Shown here in pieces: positions 1-8,831 of a stretch of DNA of 38,387 nucleotides (the first letter of the stretch is position 1; every line of letters begins with the position of its first letter). The DNA comes from Fimenecus sp045602655 (GTDB taxonomy: Bacteria; Bacillota; Clostridia; Oscillospirales; Acutalibacteraceae), in the NCBI GenBank assembly GCA_045602655.1, contig JAZSBY010000089.1, positions 1-38,387 of the forward strand. The letters are read 5' to 3'. A model generated the notes under the pieces. The model was not told where the DNA came from, did no database searches, and saw only the letters and a program-made list of their open reading frames with translations. Position numbers and translations under genes: made by a program.

Positions 1-1466
1 AGGACCCTGATGAATGGTGGGCAGCAATGTGTTCAACATCAAAGAAGGTTATTGCTGAAGCAGGTGTTGACCCTAAAGAGATTTACGGTATTTCATTCTG
101 TTCACAGATGCAGGGCTTGGTTCTTGTTGATAAAGACGGAAAGCATGTTCGTCGTGCATTCAGTTATATGGACCAGCGTGCAACAGAAGAACTTAAAAAG
201 GGTATCGCATATGGACCGCAGATTGCAGGTGCAAGTATTTTCAAGCTTCTTCCGTCACTTGCAATTACAGGTGCTGTTGCAGCAAGTGTTAAGGACCCTG
301 TTTGGAAATATAAATGGACAGAGGCACATGAACCTGAAAACTTCAAGAAAGTACATAAGTGGCTTGATGTCAAGGAATATCTTATCTGTCGTATGACAGG
401 CGAATTTGTAATGACAAAGGACTCTGCTTTCGGTGCTTTGCTTTATGATATCAATAAAAAGTGCTGGAGTCCTACAATCTGTAAGCTTTTGGGTGTTAAT
501 ATGGACCACCTTGCAAAGATTGTTGATTGTACAGAAAAAATCGGTGTTCTTCGTGAAAAACAAGCAGAAGAGCTTGGACTTGTTCCCGGAATCGCTGTTT
601 TTGGCGGTGGCGGTGACGCTACTCTTATTGGTGTTGGTGCAGGTGCAACGGGACTTGGTGACACACATATTTATCAGGGTACATCAGGTTGGGTTTCAAC
701 TGTTGTTGATAAGAGTATTGTTGATGCAAGTGCTATGATTGCTGCGGTTGTGGGTGCTGCTGATGGTATTTATAACTACTTTGCAGAGCTTGAAACAGCA
801 GGTAAGTGTGTTGAGTGGGTTAAGGACCATTTGGCACTTGACGAGATTGATGTTTATCTCGACAAGCAACACGATTTCAAGCTTAAAAATGCAGATATGG
901 AGGTTGTTTATACAAACCTCTATGACTATATGATGGCGGTTGTTGATTCAATTCCTGCAGGTAGTGGCGGAGTAATCTTCACACCTTGGCTTCACGGTAA
1001 CCGTTGTCCTTTTGAAGACCCTAACTCAAGAGGAATGTTCTTCAATATCAGCCTCGATACCGGTAAAACAGAGCTTATCAGAGCTGTTGTTGAAGGTGTT
1101 TGCTTCCATCTTCGTTGGTTTATTGAAACACAGGATAAGAAGATTAAAACATCAAACACAATCCGTTTTGTTGGCGGTGGTGCTTTGTCAAAGGTTACAA
1201 GTCAGATTCTCGCTGACTGTACAGGCAGAGTAATTGAAACAGTTGCAAGTCCTCAGAATGTCGGTGCTGTGGGTGCTGCCGTGCTTATTGCGGTTAATGC
1301 AGGTATCATCCCGAGTGTAGGCGAGGCAAAGAAACTTATTCCTGCTGTAAACACATATATTCCAAACAAGGAAAATAAGGCTGTTTACGACAAGAATTTT
1401 GAGGTGTTCAAGAAGCTTTATAAGGCAAACAAAGATAACTTTGAGGCATTGAACGCAGTGAAATAA
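1..1466 (+). CDS. FGGY-family carbohydrate kinase (xylulokinase-like), 5' end missing
   Basis: This is an ATP-dependent sugar kinase of the FGGY family, a cytoplasmic enzyme that phosphorylates a pentose or related sugar or polyol. The reading frame is open to the left edge: the first whole codon is at base 3 and reads DPDEWW before the Met at 27, so the N-terminal phosphate-binding segment lies outside the window. About 488 residues remain of a family length near 500. Visible family features are SFCSQMQG near the start, the GGGGDA segment carrying the probable catalytic Asp, QGTSGW, and the C-terminal FVGGGALS and GAVGAAVLIA nucleotide-binding segments. The substrate cannot be settled: it resembles xylulokinase, but no sugar isomerase or transporter is visible. 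A terminator follows directly. Confidence 0.85.
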   Translation, partial: DPDEWWAAMCSTSKKVIAEAGVDPKEIYGISFCSQMQGLVLVDKDGKHVRRAFSYMDQRATEELKKGIAYGPQIAGASIFKLLPSLAITGAVAASVKDPVWKYKWTEAHEPENFKKVHKWLDVKEYLICRMTGEFVMTKDSAFGALLYDINKKCWSPTICKLLGVNMDHLAKIVDCTEKIGVLREKQAEELGLVPGIAVFGGGGDATLIGVGAGATGLGDTHIYQGTSGWVSTVVDKSIVDASAMIAAVVGAADGIYNYFAELETAGKCVEWVKDHLALDEIDVYLDKQHDFKLKNADMEVVYTNLYDYMMAVVDSIPAGSGGVIFTPWLHGNRCPFEDPNSRGMFFNISLDTGKTELIRAVVEGVCFHLRWFIETQDKKIKTSNTIRFVGGGALSKVTSQILADCTGRVIETVASPQNVGAVGAAVLIAVNAGIIPSVGEAKKLIPAVNTYIPNKENKAVYDKNFEVFKKLYKANKDNFEALNAVK

Positions 1467-1476
1467 GAAAAATTAT

Positions 1477-1506
1477 GGGGTGGAAGAATCTGCCCCTATT
1501 TTTTTG
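1477..1506 (+). terminator. Rho-independent terminator after the FGGY kinase
   Basis: Bases 1477-1484 (GGGGTGGA) pair with 1489-1496 (TCTGCCCC), giving 8 pairs including two G-U, around an AGAA loop. A run of T follows. It lies 10 bases after the kinase stop codon and ahead of the next promoter. Confidence 0.8.
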
Positions 1507-1535
1507 TTGCAATAAACTTGTAAAGAATGTATAAT
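1507..1535 (+). promoter_or_regulatory. Sigma-A type promoter for the 603-aa membrane protein
   Basis: The -35 box is TTGCAA at 1507-1512. A 17-base spacer leads to a consensus -10 box TATAAT at 1530-1535. It begins at the terminator tail and sits about 30 bases before the start codon. Confidence 0.75.
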
Positions 1536-1564
1536 ATAGGCATATATTCTACGGAGGTGCTATT

Positions 1565-3376
1565 TTGAATAAAAAGAAATCACTCTTTGAAAAATATAAG
1601 ACTGTAAAAGGCGATGGTGCAGAGGAAGAAAATCAAGAAACAGAAGCACCTGTTATTGAAGAAGAACAAGACGAAAACATCCCTTTGGCAGTTGAAGAAA
1701 CTGTTTCAGATGAAAAAGATGAAGAAATTTCATTTCTGTCTAATGAGCAGGAAGATGTCGCTAAATCAGCAGAAGAAGACCAGTCAGAGCAGTTTTTTGA
1801 ATATAAGTTTAAGGACAGCGAAGAAGTTGACGAAATTATAAATGATGTTCTTGAAAAGGAAGAGCCTATTGAGAGTGCGACAATACCTTTGACGGTTGCA
1901 CCTTTGGTTGCTGAAGAAAAAAACGAAGAAACCAAGGTGGAGGAAATCAAATCTGAAGAAGTCAAGGCTGAAGAGCCAAAACCTGAAGAAAAACCGAAAA
2001 AAGAGAAGAAGGTTAAAGCACCTAAAGAGAAAAAGGTTAAAGAGCCAAAACCTCCAAAGGAGAAAAAAGAAAAAGGCGAGTTGGCTGAACCCATAACAAA
2101 AAAAGACTATGCTACACTTGTGCTGGCATTAGTGGCAGTCGTTCTTGCTATGGCCTTTGTTCTTGTGAAATATATCCCGAGAAACGACAGCCCTACGGTT
2201 GACGGTGAACAGACAACGGTAGCGGAGCAACAACTTGCAAGCATTCAGGTTTCCCGTGAAGGCTCATTGAGAAACTATGTTCAGTCCGATATTCCTGATG
2301 TTTTTTACAAATTCTCCTCAGATTACAGTTTGCAATATTACCAATACAGAGATAACCAGATGGTTCCGGTTAAGTCAACGGGAACACTCAATGCGTCAGT
2401 TAACTTCGGACCGGCAACATTGCCATTGAAGATAGATTATGTTAAAGTGGGTGATAAGGTTTTTGGTGTCGGATTATTCCGTCCGGACCAGCATCAGAAC
2501 ATCAATCTCTTTAACATTCAGCTTATTATGTTTAAGATTACAAATCTTCCAAAGGGATTCGGCTCAGCTGACGAAGCACTTCTTTTAGGAAAAGTTACCT
2601 CTGCAGCAGAACTTGAAAAAGAATATGACGGATGGACGGAAAGCTATACTGTTAATCTTACTTCAGGAAAATGCTCAAGATTTTTAAGTGTTGCAAGCAG
2701 AGAAATCGACCCTGCCACCGGTGCGTATGTAGAGGATTTTTGCATATTGACCAAAGAGGGATATAATTCTACAAGCGGAAAAGTTCCATTCATAACAGGC
2801 AGAAATTATGACAGAGGAACCGGCAAGGATGATATTTTTATCAAAAACGGAAGCAAGGAAAGCATATATGTAAGCGGAATTGCCAACAAGTTGATGCTTG
2901 TTGATGGCGATGCTGTAGTCTATATGAGATATAATAATACAGGCTTCAATGTTTATCGTTTTGCTAACGGTAAAGAGTCTGTGGTTTTCCAGTTTACAGG
3001 TTCAACAAACAGATGTCTTTTTGTTGATGAGTATATTCTTGATAAAGAAAAGGGAGTTTTGTATAATTTGAAAACAGGTAAGGAAACCTTGCTTGTGGGA
3101 TACAAAATGACATCTCCGGAGATTATGAAGGTAAGTCCTGACGGCAAATATCTTGTTGTTATGGGACTTATGGATAATGTTATGGACTATCAGGTGCATA
3201 TATACGACCTTCAGACAGGAGAGTATGCAAAGTATCTTGAGAACAACTACTCAAACATCAATAATCTTTCCAAGAACCTTTGCTTTATAAACAACAATAC
3301 AATTATGTATATGTTGGCAGACCCTAACAGGGGTAGGGAATGTGTAATTCTCGATTTATCAAAAGCGTTTGAATAA
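1565..3376 (+). CDS. Bitopic membrane protein with a charged cytoplasmic tail and large extracellular domain, unknown function
   Basis: This 603-residue protein is not recognised as a named family. The start is a TTG at 1565, chosen because ACGGAGGTG lies just upstream. Residues 1-110 are strongly acidic. Residues about 115-180 form a low-complexity Glu/Lys/Pro tract with recurring KEKKVK and EPKP units, ending strongly basic. A single transmembrane helix spans about 184-204, with no signal peptide, so the tail is probably cytoplasmic and the remaining 400 residues outside. The outer part has repeated strands such as KVSPDGKYLVV and VHIYDLQTGEY, which resemble beta-propeller (WD/TolB-like) blades. 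It is probably transcribed alone, with its own promoter and a terminator after the stop. A role at the envelope is inference only. Confidence 0.75.
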   Translation: MNKKKSLFEKYKTVKGDGAEEENQETEAPVIEEEQDENIPLAVEETVSDEKDEEISFLSNEQEDVAKSAEEDQSEQFFEYKFKDSEEVDEIINDVLEKEEPIESATIPLTVAPLVAEEKNEETKVEEIKSEEVKAEEPKPEEKPKKEKKVKAPKEKKVKEPKPPKEKKEKGELAEPITKKDYATLVLALVAVVLAMAFVLVKYIPRNDSPTVDGEQTTVAEQQLASIQVSREGSLRNYVQSDIPDVFYKFSSDYSLQYYQYRDNQMVPVKSTGTLNASVNFGPATLPLKIDYVKVGDKVFGVGLFRPDQHQNINLFNIQLIMFKITNLPKGFGSADEALLLGKVTSAAELEKEYDGWTESYTVNLTSGKCSRFLSVASREIDPATGAYVEDFCILTKEGYNSTSGKVPFITGRNYDRGTGKDDIFIKNGSKESIYVSGIANKLMLVDGDAVVYMRYNNTGFNVYRFANGKESVVFQFTGSTNRCLFVDEYILDKEKGVLYNLKTGKETLLVGYKMTSPEIMKVSPDGKYLVVMGLMDNVMDYQVHIYDLQTGEYAKYLENNYSNINNLSKNLCFINNNTIMYMLADPNRGRECVILDLSKAFE

Positions 3377-3381
3377 AATAG

Positions 3382-3422
3382 TAAGCAGAGTCTGATTTCA
3401 CTTCAGAACTCTGCTTATTTTT
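3382..3422 (+). terminator. Rho-independent terminator after the 603-aa membrane protein
   Basis: Bases 3382-3395 pair with 3403-3417, with one bulged A, forming a stem of about 14 pairs (TAAGCAGAGTCTGA on the left arm). A short T run follows. Confidence 0.8.
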
Positions 3423-3524
3423 GATATATATTGACTTTTGTTGTCTATTTTTGACTTATTATATTCGCAAATCAGCACAGCATTTGTTAAAAATGTAAAA
3501 AATGAAAAAAACTGAAAAAAATAC

Positions 3525-3553
3525 TTGCATTTTTGGTTTTGTTCTGTTAAAAT
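3525..3553 (+). promoter_or_regulatory. Promoter of the solitary 5S rRNA gene
   Basis: The -35 box is TTGCAT at 3525-3530 and the -10 box is TAAAAT at 3548-3553, with a 17-base spacer. It lies about 35 bases before the 5S 5' end, so the 5S gene appears to be transcribed alone. Confidence 0.7.
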
Positions 3554-3587
3554 ATCTCTTGCGTTCACGAGATAAAGAGTTTCGTGA

Positions 3588-3702
<115 letters not shown>

Positions 3703-3710
3703 ATAAAGAA

Positions 3711-3747
3711 AAAACGTCTGTCCAATAGGATGGGCGTTTTCTTTTTT
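3711..3747 (+). terminator. Terminator of the 5S rRNA gene
   Basis: A 13-pair stem (3711-3723 with 3728-3740, including three G-U pairs) closes an AATA loop and is followed by CTTTTTT. It begins 8 bases after the 5S 3' end. Confidence 0.9.
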
Positions 3748-3777
3748 GAAAAAAGTATGAAATTTCAACTGCGGGTA

Positions 3778-3806
3778 TTGTATAATATCTGCAGTTTTGT
3801 TATAAT
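3778..3806 (+). promoter_or_regulatory. Promoter of the mreBCD-PBP2 operon
   Basis: The -35 box is TTGTAT at 3778-3783, the spacer is 17 bases, and the -10 box is the consensus TATAAT at 3801-3806, preceded by an extended -10 TG. The mreB start is about 50 bases downstream. Confidence 0.75.
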
Positions 3807-3857
3807 AAAATAGATTATCTATGATTTTATCACTGTATATAAATAGGAGATGTTGAA

Positions 3858-4847
3858 ATGTTATTCGCACAAGATGTCGGTATCGACTTGGGAACAGCCA
3901 ACACAATAGTTTATCTTAAAGGAAAAGGAATTGTCCTTCGTGAGCCATCAGTTGTGGCAGTTAACGAAAAAGCCGACCCACCATCAGTAGTGGCTGTTGG
4001 TAATGAGGCAAAGGAAATGATAGGAAGAACACCGGGGTCAATTTCTGCAGTCAAGCCTTTGAAGGATGGCGTTATTATAAACTCCGAAATAACTTCCGAT
4101 ATGCTTAAGGTGTTTATTAAGAAGGTTTTAAACCGTTCGCCTTTTGCACGAGCAAGAGTTCTTATATGTGTTCCGTCAGGCATTACAGAGGTTGAGAGAA
4201 AAGCAGTTCATGACGCAGCAAGGGATGCAGGTGCAAAATATGCTTCGCTTATTCACAAGCCATTGGCTGCAGCAATCGGCGTAGGCTTACCTGTTACTGA
4301 GGCTGTGGGAAGTATGATTGTCGATATAGGCGGAGGAACAACGGAAGTAGCAGTTGTTTCTTATCGTGATATTGTTACAGCAAAATCCTGCCGTGTTGCA
4401 GGTGATGATTTTGACGAGGCAATTATCGAATACATACGCAAAAAACACAATGTACTCATTGGTGAAAGAACAGCAGAGGAGATTAAAATAAAAATCGGTT
4501 CTGCAATGAGTTATGACGGTGAAGGCGCTATGGATGTTCGAGGCAGAGACCTTTTGAATGGTCTTCCGAGGAATGTGGAAATTACATCTGAGGATGTAAG
4601 AGAGGCATTGTCAGAGCCTATTGCACAAATTCTTGCAGCAGTTCGCTCAACACTTGAAAAAACACCCCCTGAATTACTTGCGGACATTGTTGATAACGGT
4701 ATTATGCTTACAGGTGGCGGAGCATTACTCCGAGAGATAGACAAGCTTATTGCAAAGGAAACAAAAATTCCTGTTCATGTAGCCGTTGACCCAATGGATT
4801 GTGTTGCAGCAGGTATGGGTGTATGTTTAGAAAAGGGTAACATTTAA
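3858..4847 (+). CDS. mreB: Rod shape-determining protein MreB
   Basis: MreB is the bacterial actin homologue that forms membrane-associated filaments and positions the lateral-wall synthesis machinery. The 329 residues match the family's usual length. Visible nucleotide-binding motifs are DLGTANT near residue 10 (phosphate 1), DIGGGTTEVAV near 157 (phosphate 2) and MLTGGGALL near 283 (adenosine motif). The start at 3858 follows AGGAGATG and is supported by the N-terminal sequence MLFAQDVGIDLGT. It is the first gene of a tight operon with mreC, mreD and a class B PBP, in the usual order. MreB paralogues (Mbl, MreBH) cannot be separated by eye, but the mreCD neighbourhood favours MreB. Confidence 0.96.
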   Translation: MLFAQDVGIDLGTANTIVYLKGKGIVLREPSVVAVNEKADPPSVVAVGNEAKEMIGRTPGSISAVKPLKDGVIINSEITSDMLKVFIKKVLNRSPFARARVLICVPSGITEVERKAVHDAARDAGAKYASLIHKPLAAAIGVGLPVTEAVGSMIVDIGGGTTEVAVVSYRDIVTAKSCRVAGDDFDEAIIEYIRKKHNVLIGERTAEEIKIKIGSAMSYDGEGAMDVRGRDLLNGLPRNVEITSEDVREALSEPIAQILAAVRSTLEKTPPELLADIVDNGIMLTGGGALLREIDKLIAKETKIPVHVAVDPMDCVAAGMGVCLEKGNI

Positions 4848-4849
4848 TT

Positions 4850-5686
4850 ATGAACAATTTCTTTAAAAGTACAACATTTAAGGTTTTGATAACCGTTGCG
4901 ATAGTTCTTCTTTCTGCATCAATTATGGCAACTCTTACAGCAACATCAACATCTCCGTTGACAAGCGTTGTCAGTGTAATAACATCCCCCTTGCAGAATG
5001 TAGCATCATATTTTTCAGCAAAGTTTGATAATATGACCGGTGGATTTATTTCTTCAAAATCCTATCAGGACAGGGTTGCAGAACTTGAGGAACAGGTTGC
5101 AGAATATCAAAAACAGCTTGTTGACTACGAAAAAGCAAAAAAACAACTTGCAACATACGAGGAATTTCTTGATGTCCGTGAGAAAAATCCTGATTACAAG
5201 TGGGTTCACGCTACAATAATAGGCAGGGACTCTGCAGAACTTTTTGGTTCATTTACCATTGACCAAGGCTCTAAACACGGTGTAAAGGTTAATGATGCAG
5301 TTATTTCAGGTGAATATCTTATTGGCGTTATAACAGAGGTCAGCCCGACATCATCCGTGGTTCGTTCGGTTTTTGACCCATCCGTTAACATTGCTGCCTA
5401 CGAAATCAGAACGGGCGAATTGGGATATGTTTCTGCTGATTATAAGCTTTCTGTTTCGGGAGATTGCAAACTTACAGGGCTTGAGACAGAAACAGCCATT
5501 TCCCAAGGCGGTATTGTGTGTACATCAGGAACAGGCGGAATTTTCCCAAAAGACTTGATTATAGGCACTGTGGAAGCTGTTGAAAAAAGTGAAACAGACC
5601 TTTCTGCTTACGCGATAATTGAGCCATCTATCAATTCAAAAGAAATTCACGACTGCTTTGTTATTACAGCCTTTGAGAAAGAGTAA
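4850..5686 (+). CDS. mreC: Rod shape-determining protein MreC
   Basis: MreC is a bitopic membrane protein that links the MreB/RodA/PBP2 elongation complex on the outside face of the membrane. The protein has 278 residues, one N-terminal transmembrane helix (about 11-30), a coiled-coil segment (about 70-108, rich in Glu, Gln and Lys), and then the two-barrel MreC domain with the characteristic TSGTGGIFPKDLIIGTV near its end. It starts 2 bases after the mreB stop, and mreD follows 5 bases after its own stop, so the genes are co-transcribed and probably translationally coupled. No anomalies are seen. Confidence 0.95.
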   Translation: MNNFFKSTTFKVLITVAIVLLSASIMATLTATSTSPLTSVVSVITSPLQNVASYFSAKFDNMTGGFISSKSYQDRVAELEEQVAEYQKQLVDYEKAKKQLATYEEFLDVREKNPDYKWVHATIIGRDSAELFGSFTIDQGSKHGVKVNDAVISGEYLIGVITEVSPTSSVVRSVFDPSVNIAAYEIRTGELGYVSADYKLSVSGDCKLTGLETETAISQGGIVCTSGTGGIFPKDLIIGTVEAVEKSETDLSAYAIIEPSINSKEIHDCFVITAFEKE

Positions 5687-5691
5687 GAATT

Positions 5692-6219
5692 ATGACTGTT
5701 CAGACAAAAACAAAGACAAAGCGATATTTAGTTTACACATTAGTAATTCTTGTAGCCCATCTGTTACAGAACACTATCAGTATCTTTCCTCCCGTGGCTT
5801 CAGTAAAACCAATTTTGCTTATTTCAGTTGCTGTATGCATAGCAATGTTTGAAGGTGAATTAGTGGGTGCTTGTGCAGGGTTTTTAGCAGGTGCCTTGTG
5901 GGATACTGTTACTGTGACGGCAGATGGATATAATGCGTTCTATCTTATGGTGGCGTGTGCGGTGTGCGGTGTGCTTTTGAGAATTTTAATGAGAAATAAT
6001 ATCGTTACCTATACGATTATGAATTCGGGAATAACCCTTATTTATGCAATTTCATATGTTCTGTTTTTTATTGCTGCAAGAGGAATAGACGGTGCAGGTA
6101 TGATGTTCTTAAGATACTATATTCCTATGATTCTGTACTCTTTGGTGTTTACACCCTTGTGGTATATCCTTATCAGAGCAATTTACAGAAAATTCTCTTA
6201 CGATTATACAGAATACTAA
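5692..6219 (+). CDS. mreD: Rod shape-determining protein MreD
   Basis: MreD is a small integral membrane component of the elongation complex. The 175-residue protein is almost entirely hydrophobic with five or six predicted transmembrane helices, the usual MreD size and layout. Its sequence is weakly conserved, so the identification rests on topology and on its place directly between mreC and the PBP gene. A short acidic motif (FEGELVGACAGFLAGALWDT, near residues 56-75) fits the family. Confidence 0.9.
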   Translation: MTVQTKTKTKRYLVYTLVILVAHLLQNTISIFPPVASVKPILLISVAVCIAMFEGELVGACAGFLAGALWDTVTVTADGYNAFYLMVACAVCGVLLRILMRNNIVTYTIMNSGITLIYAISYVLFFIAARGIDGAGMMFLRYYIPMILYSLVFTPLWYILIRAIYRKFSYDYTEY

Positions 6220-6250
6220 TTGATTGTAAAAAGAAAGGAAGGTGAAAAAA

Positions 6251-8356
6251 GTGAAGAAGGCATATAGCTTTAAAATAAGAGCAACGGCATTTATTACAGT
6301 TGTTTTATTTGTTATTTCACTTTTTATTGCCGACCTTTTCAGAATTCAGGTTTTAATGAGGGACGAGTATTCCTCAAAAAATCTTTTCCTTTCATCTGCG
6401 AATACAGAAATAGAGGCTTTAAGAGGAGAAATTCTTGATTCCAACGGAAAAGCCTTGGTCTATAATACTCGTTCAAATTCGGTTTTTATAGATGCATCAT
6501 ATTTTCCAAAAGCATCTAAAAAAGAGGAACGAAATGAGATTTTACTTGCCTTGCTAAGGGTTTTCGACGAAAATCAGGTTGAATACAATGCTCTTTCTCC
6601 TTTGGAATTTGTTGACGGAAAAATAACATATAAAGAAGATAGCGATAGCTTAAAGACTTTTCTTTTTAAGAAGGACTATCTTAATTTAAACGGTTATGCA
6701 ACGGCACAAAACTGTTTTGATGCCTTGTGTGATTATTATAAACTTGAAAATATGACAACAGAAGAAGCAATAAAGCTTTCCTCTGTTTATATTGCTATGG
6801 TCAAGGCTGATTTTTCTGTTAACAATCCGTTTACCATAGCAGAAAATGTATCCACACAACTTGTTTCATATTTAAAGGAACAAAGCAGATTTTTTAAGGG
6901 AATAGATGTTCGTGTGGATACGGGCAGAGCATATACCGACGGAACAATTGCACCACATATTATAGGATATTATGACTCAATCAGTGCAGAGGAATATACA
7001 GCAAAAAATGAGGAGTACCAAGAGGCGATTAAGGCTGAAGGTTTAACTGATGAAGAATTAAAAGTTTTAAAACTTCGTTCCTATGGTATGACGGATAAAA
7101 TTGGTAAGTTCGGTATTGAAAGTGCTTTAGAAGACGAACTTCGTGGTACAAACGGAATTCTTACAACCTCCACAAATTCTGACGGAAGCAAAACTGATAC
7201 AATTACAACACAGCCTGTTAACGGAAACAATGTTATTTTAACAATTGACGGAGATTTCCAGAAAAAGGTGCAGAATATTTTGTCATCAAAAATTCACAGC
7301 ACAGTGGAATCGGACAAGGTTGCAACTGCAGGTAGCATTGTTGTAATGGATGTAAATGATTTCTCCGTTCTTGCTTGTGCAACATATCCGTCGTATAATT
7401 TGGAAACATATAAAGAGAATATAGTTGAGCTTAATCAAGACAAAACAGCACCACTGTGGAACAGAGCGTTGAGAAGCACCTATGCTCCCGGTTCAACAGT
7501 AAAGCCCATTGTGGGTATTGCAGGTCTTGAAGAGGGAATTATAACAACGGAATCAGGAATTAAGTGTAATCTTACTTACACATATTTTGATGATTTGCCT
7601 CTTAACTGCGTTGGTCTGCACAACCACGGCGGAAAATATATTAACCTTAATCAGGCAATTACCTATTCCTGCAACACATTTTTTTACGAAGTAGGCAGGA
7701 TGTTGGGAATTTCAAAGCTTAATCAGTATTTCACAATGTTCGGGTTGGGACAGAAAACAGGTGTTGAACTGACTGAAGCAAAAGGTGTTGTAGCAAGTAA
7801 AGAAAACCGTGAGGCAGCAGGTGGAATCTGGTATCCGGGTAATACTGTTCAGGCTGCTATCGGTCAGTCGGATAATCTTTTTACACCAATTCAGCTTTGT
7901 GCCTATGTTGCAACCCTGGCAAATGGCGGAACAAAATACAAAGCACATTTTGTGAAGAGTATAAAATCTTTTGATTATTCAGAAACTTATTATGAGGCAG
8001 AGCCCGAGGTGATAAGTCAGGTAACTGCGTCACAGGAATCCATTATGGAAGCAAAAAGAGGTATGATGTCCATGGCTAACACTCTTTATGCATTCCAAGC
8101 ACTTGATTATAGTGTTGCTTCAAAAACAGGTACTGCTCAGGCGAAGAAAAAAGTAGGGGATGTGTATGTTGCATATACTAATGGCTTTATGATTTCCTTT
8201 GCACCGGCTGACAATCCCCAGATTGCTGTGGTAATCGCTATTGAAAATGTTTCATCAGGTGGTTTGGGCAACTATGTTGCCGAGGTTTACAAGGCATATT
8301 TCGACAAAAATTCAGATGTAACCAACTCGCAACAAAGCGGAATAATTTTGAATTAA
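6251..8356 (+). CDS. mrdA: Class B penicillin-binding protein 2 (elongation transpeptidase)
   Basis: This is the DD-transpeptidase that crosslinks peptidoglycan during side-wall elongation, anchored in the membrane and acting outside. It has about 701 residues: an N-terminal transmembrane helix (about 10-30), the PBP dimerisation domain, then the transpeptidase domain with all three catalytic motifs. These are STVK (Ser415), SCN (473-475) and KTGTAQ (Lys625). The GTG at 6251 was chosen because GGAAGGTG sits 6 bases before it; an in-frame GTG at 6242 would add three residues. It is the last gene of the mre operon, 31 bases after mreD. No rodA is present in the window. It could be named pbpA in Firmicutes usage. 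Confidence 0.93.
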   Translation: MKKAYSFKIRATAFITVVLFVISLFIADLFRIQVLMRDEYSSKNLFLSSANTEIEALRGEILDSNGKALVYNTRSNSVFIDASYFPKASKKEERNEILLALLRVFDENQVEYNALSPLEFVDGKITYKEDSDSLKTFLFKKDYLNLNGYATAQNCFDALCDYYKLENMTTEEAIKLSSVYIAMVKADFSVNNPFTIAENVSTQLVSYLKEQSRFFKGIDVRVDTGRAYTDGTIAPHIIGYYDSISAEEYTAKNEEYQEAIKAEGLTDEELKVLKLRSYGMTDKIGKFGIESALEDELRGTNGILTTSTNSDGSKTDTITTQPVNGNNVILTIDGDFQKKVQNILSSKIHSTVESDKVATAGSIVVMDVNDFSVLACATYPSYNLETYKENIVELNQDKTAPLWNRALRSTYAPGSTVKPIVGIAGLEEGIITTESGIKCNLTYTYFDDLPLNCVGLHNHGGKYINLNQAITYSCNTFFYEVGRMLGISKLNQYFTMFGLGQKTGVELTEAKGVVASKENREAAGGIWYPGNTVQAAIGQSDNLFTPIQLCAYVATLANGGTKYKAHFVKSIKSFDYSETYYEAEPEVISQVTASQESIMEAKRGMMSMANTLYAFQALDYSVASKTGTAQAKKKVGDVYVAYTNGFMISFAPADNPQIAVVIAIENVSSGGLGNYVAEVYKAYFDKNSDVTNSQQSGIILN

Positions 8357-8364
8357 AAAAATAC

Positions 8365-8393
8365 TTGATTTTTGAAAAATCTTGTGTTATACT
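8365..8393 (+). promoter_or_regulatory. rpsO promoter
   Basis: The -35 box is TTGATT at 8365-8370 and the -10 box is TATACT at 8388-8393, with a 17-base spacer. It lies directly after the PBP2 stop codon and leaves a leader of about 100 bases before rpsO. Confidence 0.75.
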
Positions 8394-8399
8394 ATCAAG

Positions 8400-8502
8400 G
8401 CTATCTCTGTGCACTCGGGTGATTGAGTAATCCCAAAAGGGAGTTCACCTGCTTTCATCTGGGGCATTTGAGCATAAATATTAATTAATGAGGTGAAAAT
8501 CA
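8400..8502 (+). promoter_or_regulatory. Candidate S15 autoregulatory leader with ribosome-binding-site masking
   Basis: Two mutually exclusive pairings are visible. In one, 8409-8416 (GTGCACTC) pairs with 8441-8448 (GAGTTCAC) with one mismatch, enclosing a small hairpin at 8418-8434. In the other, TTCACCT at 8444-8450 is perfectly complementary to AGGTGAA at 8491-8497, which is the rpsO ribosome binding site. Autoregulation of rpsO by S15 binding its own leader is established in several bacteria. That this leader works this way is inference from the pairing. Confidence 0.55.
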
Positions 8503-8766
8503 ATGACACAGGCAGAAAAACAGGCTATTATGGCTGAATATGCTGCTCACGAAGGCGACACAGGTTCTCCTGAGGTTCAAATCGCTGTTCTCACAAAGAG
8601 AATTAACGACTTAACTGAGCATCTTAAGGTTAACAAAAAGGACCATCATTCTCGTCGTGGTCTTCTTAAGATGGTTGGTCGCAGAAGAAATCTTCTCGCA
8701 TACCTTCAGAAGAAGGATATCGAAAGATACCGTGCAATCGTTGCTAAACTTGGTCTTCGTAAGTAA
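8503..8766 (+). CDS. rpsO: 30S ribosomal protein S15
   Basis: S15 binds the central domain of 16S rRNA early in small-subunit assembly. The 87 residues match the usual 88-89. The family core is clear: HEGDTGSPEVQIAVLTKRI, then HSRRGLLKMVGRRRNLLAYL, which carries the rRNA-contacting residues. The start ATG at 8503 is preceded by GAGGTGAAA. It is followed by pnp, a conserved pairing in bacteria. Its leader appears able to hide the ribosome binding site. Confidence 0.97.
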   Translation: MTQAEKQAIMAEYAAHEGDTGSPEVQIAVLTKRINDLTEHLKVNKKDHHSRRGLLKMVGRRRNLLAYLQKKDIERYRAIVAKLGLRK

Positions 8767-8778
8767 TCACAACAAATT

Positions 8779-8808
8779 AAGGCAGATAAGTTTTGGCTTA
8801 TCTGCCTT
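8779..8808 (+). terminator. Hairpin between rpsO and pnp, without a U tract
   Basis: A perfect 12-pair stem (8779-8790 with 8797-8808) closes a TTTTGG loop. It is followed by AAAATGC rather than a T run, so it is either a weak terminator/attenuator or an mRNA-processing and stability hairpin. Its right arm (CTGCCTT) could also pair with AAGGCAG at 8836-8842 in the pnp leader. Confidence 0.6.
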
Positions 8809-8831
8809 AAAATGCATTTAAAGGTAGTTAA

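Noticed and set aside
1633..2094. A 153-residue minus-strand Ser/Phe-rich frame.
   Set aside because: It is the mirror of the Glu/Lys-rich tract of the 603-aa protein; low-complexity coding produces long open antisense frames.
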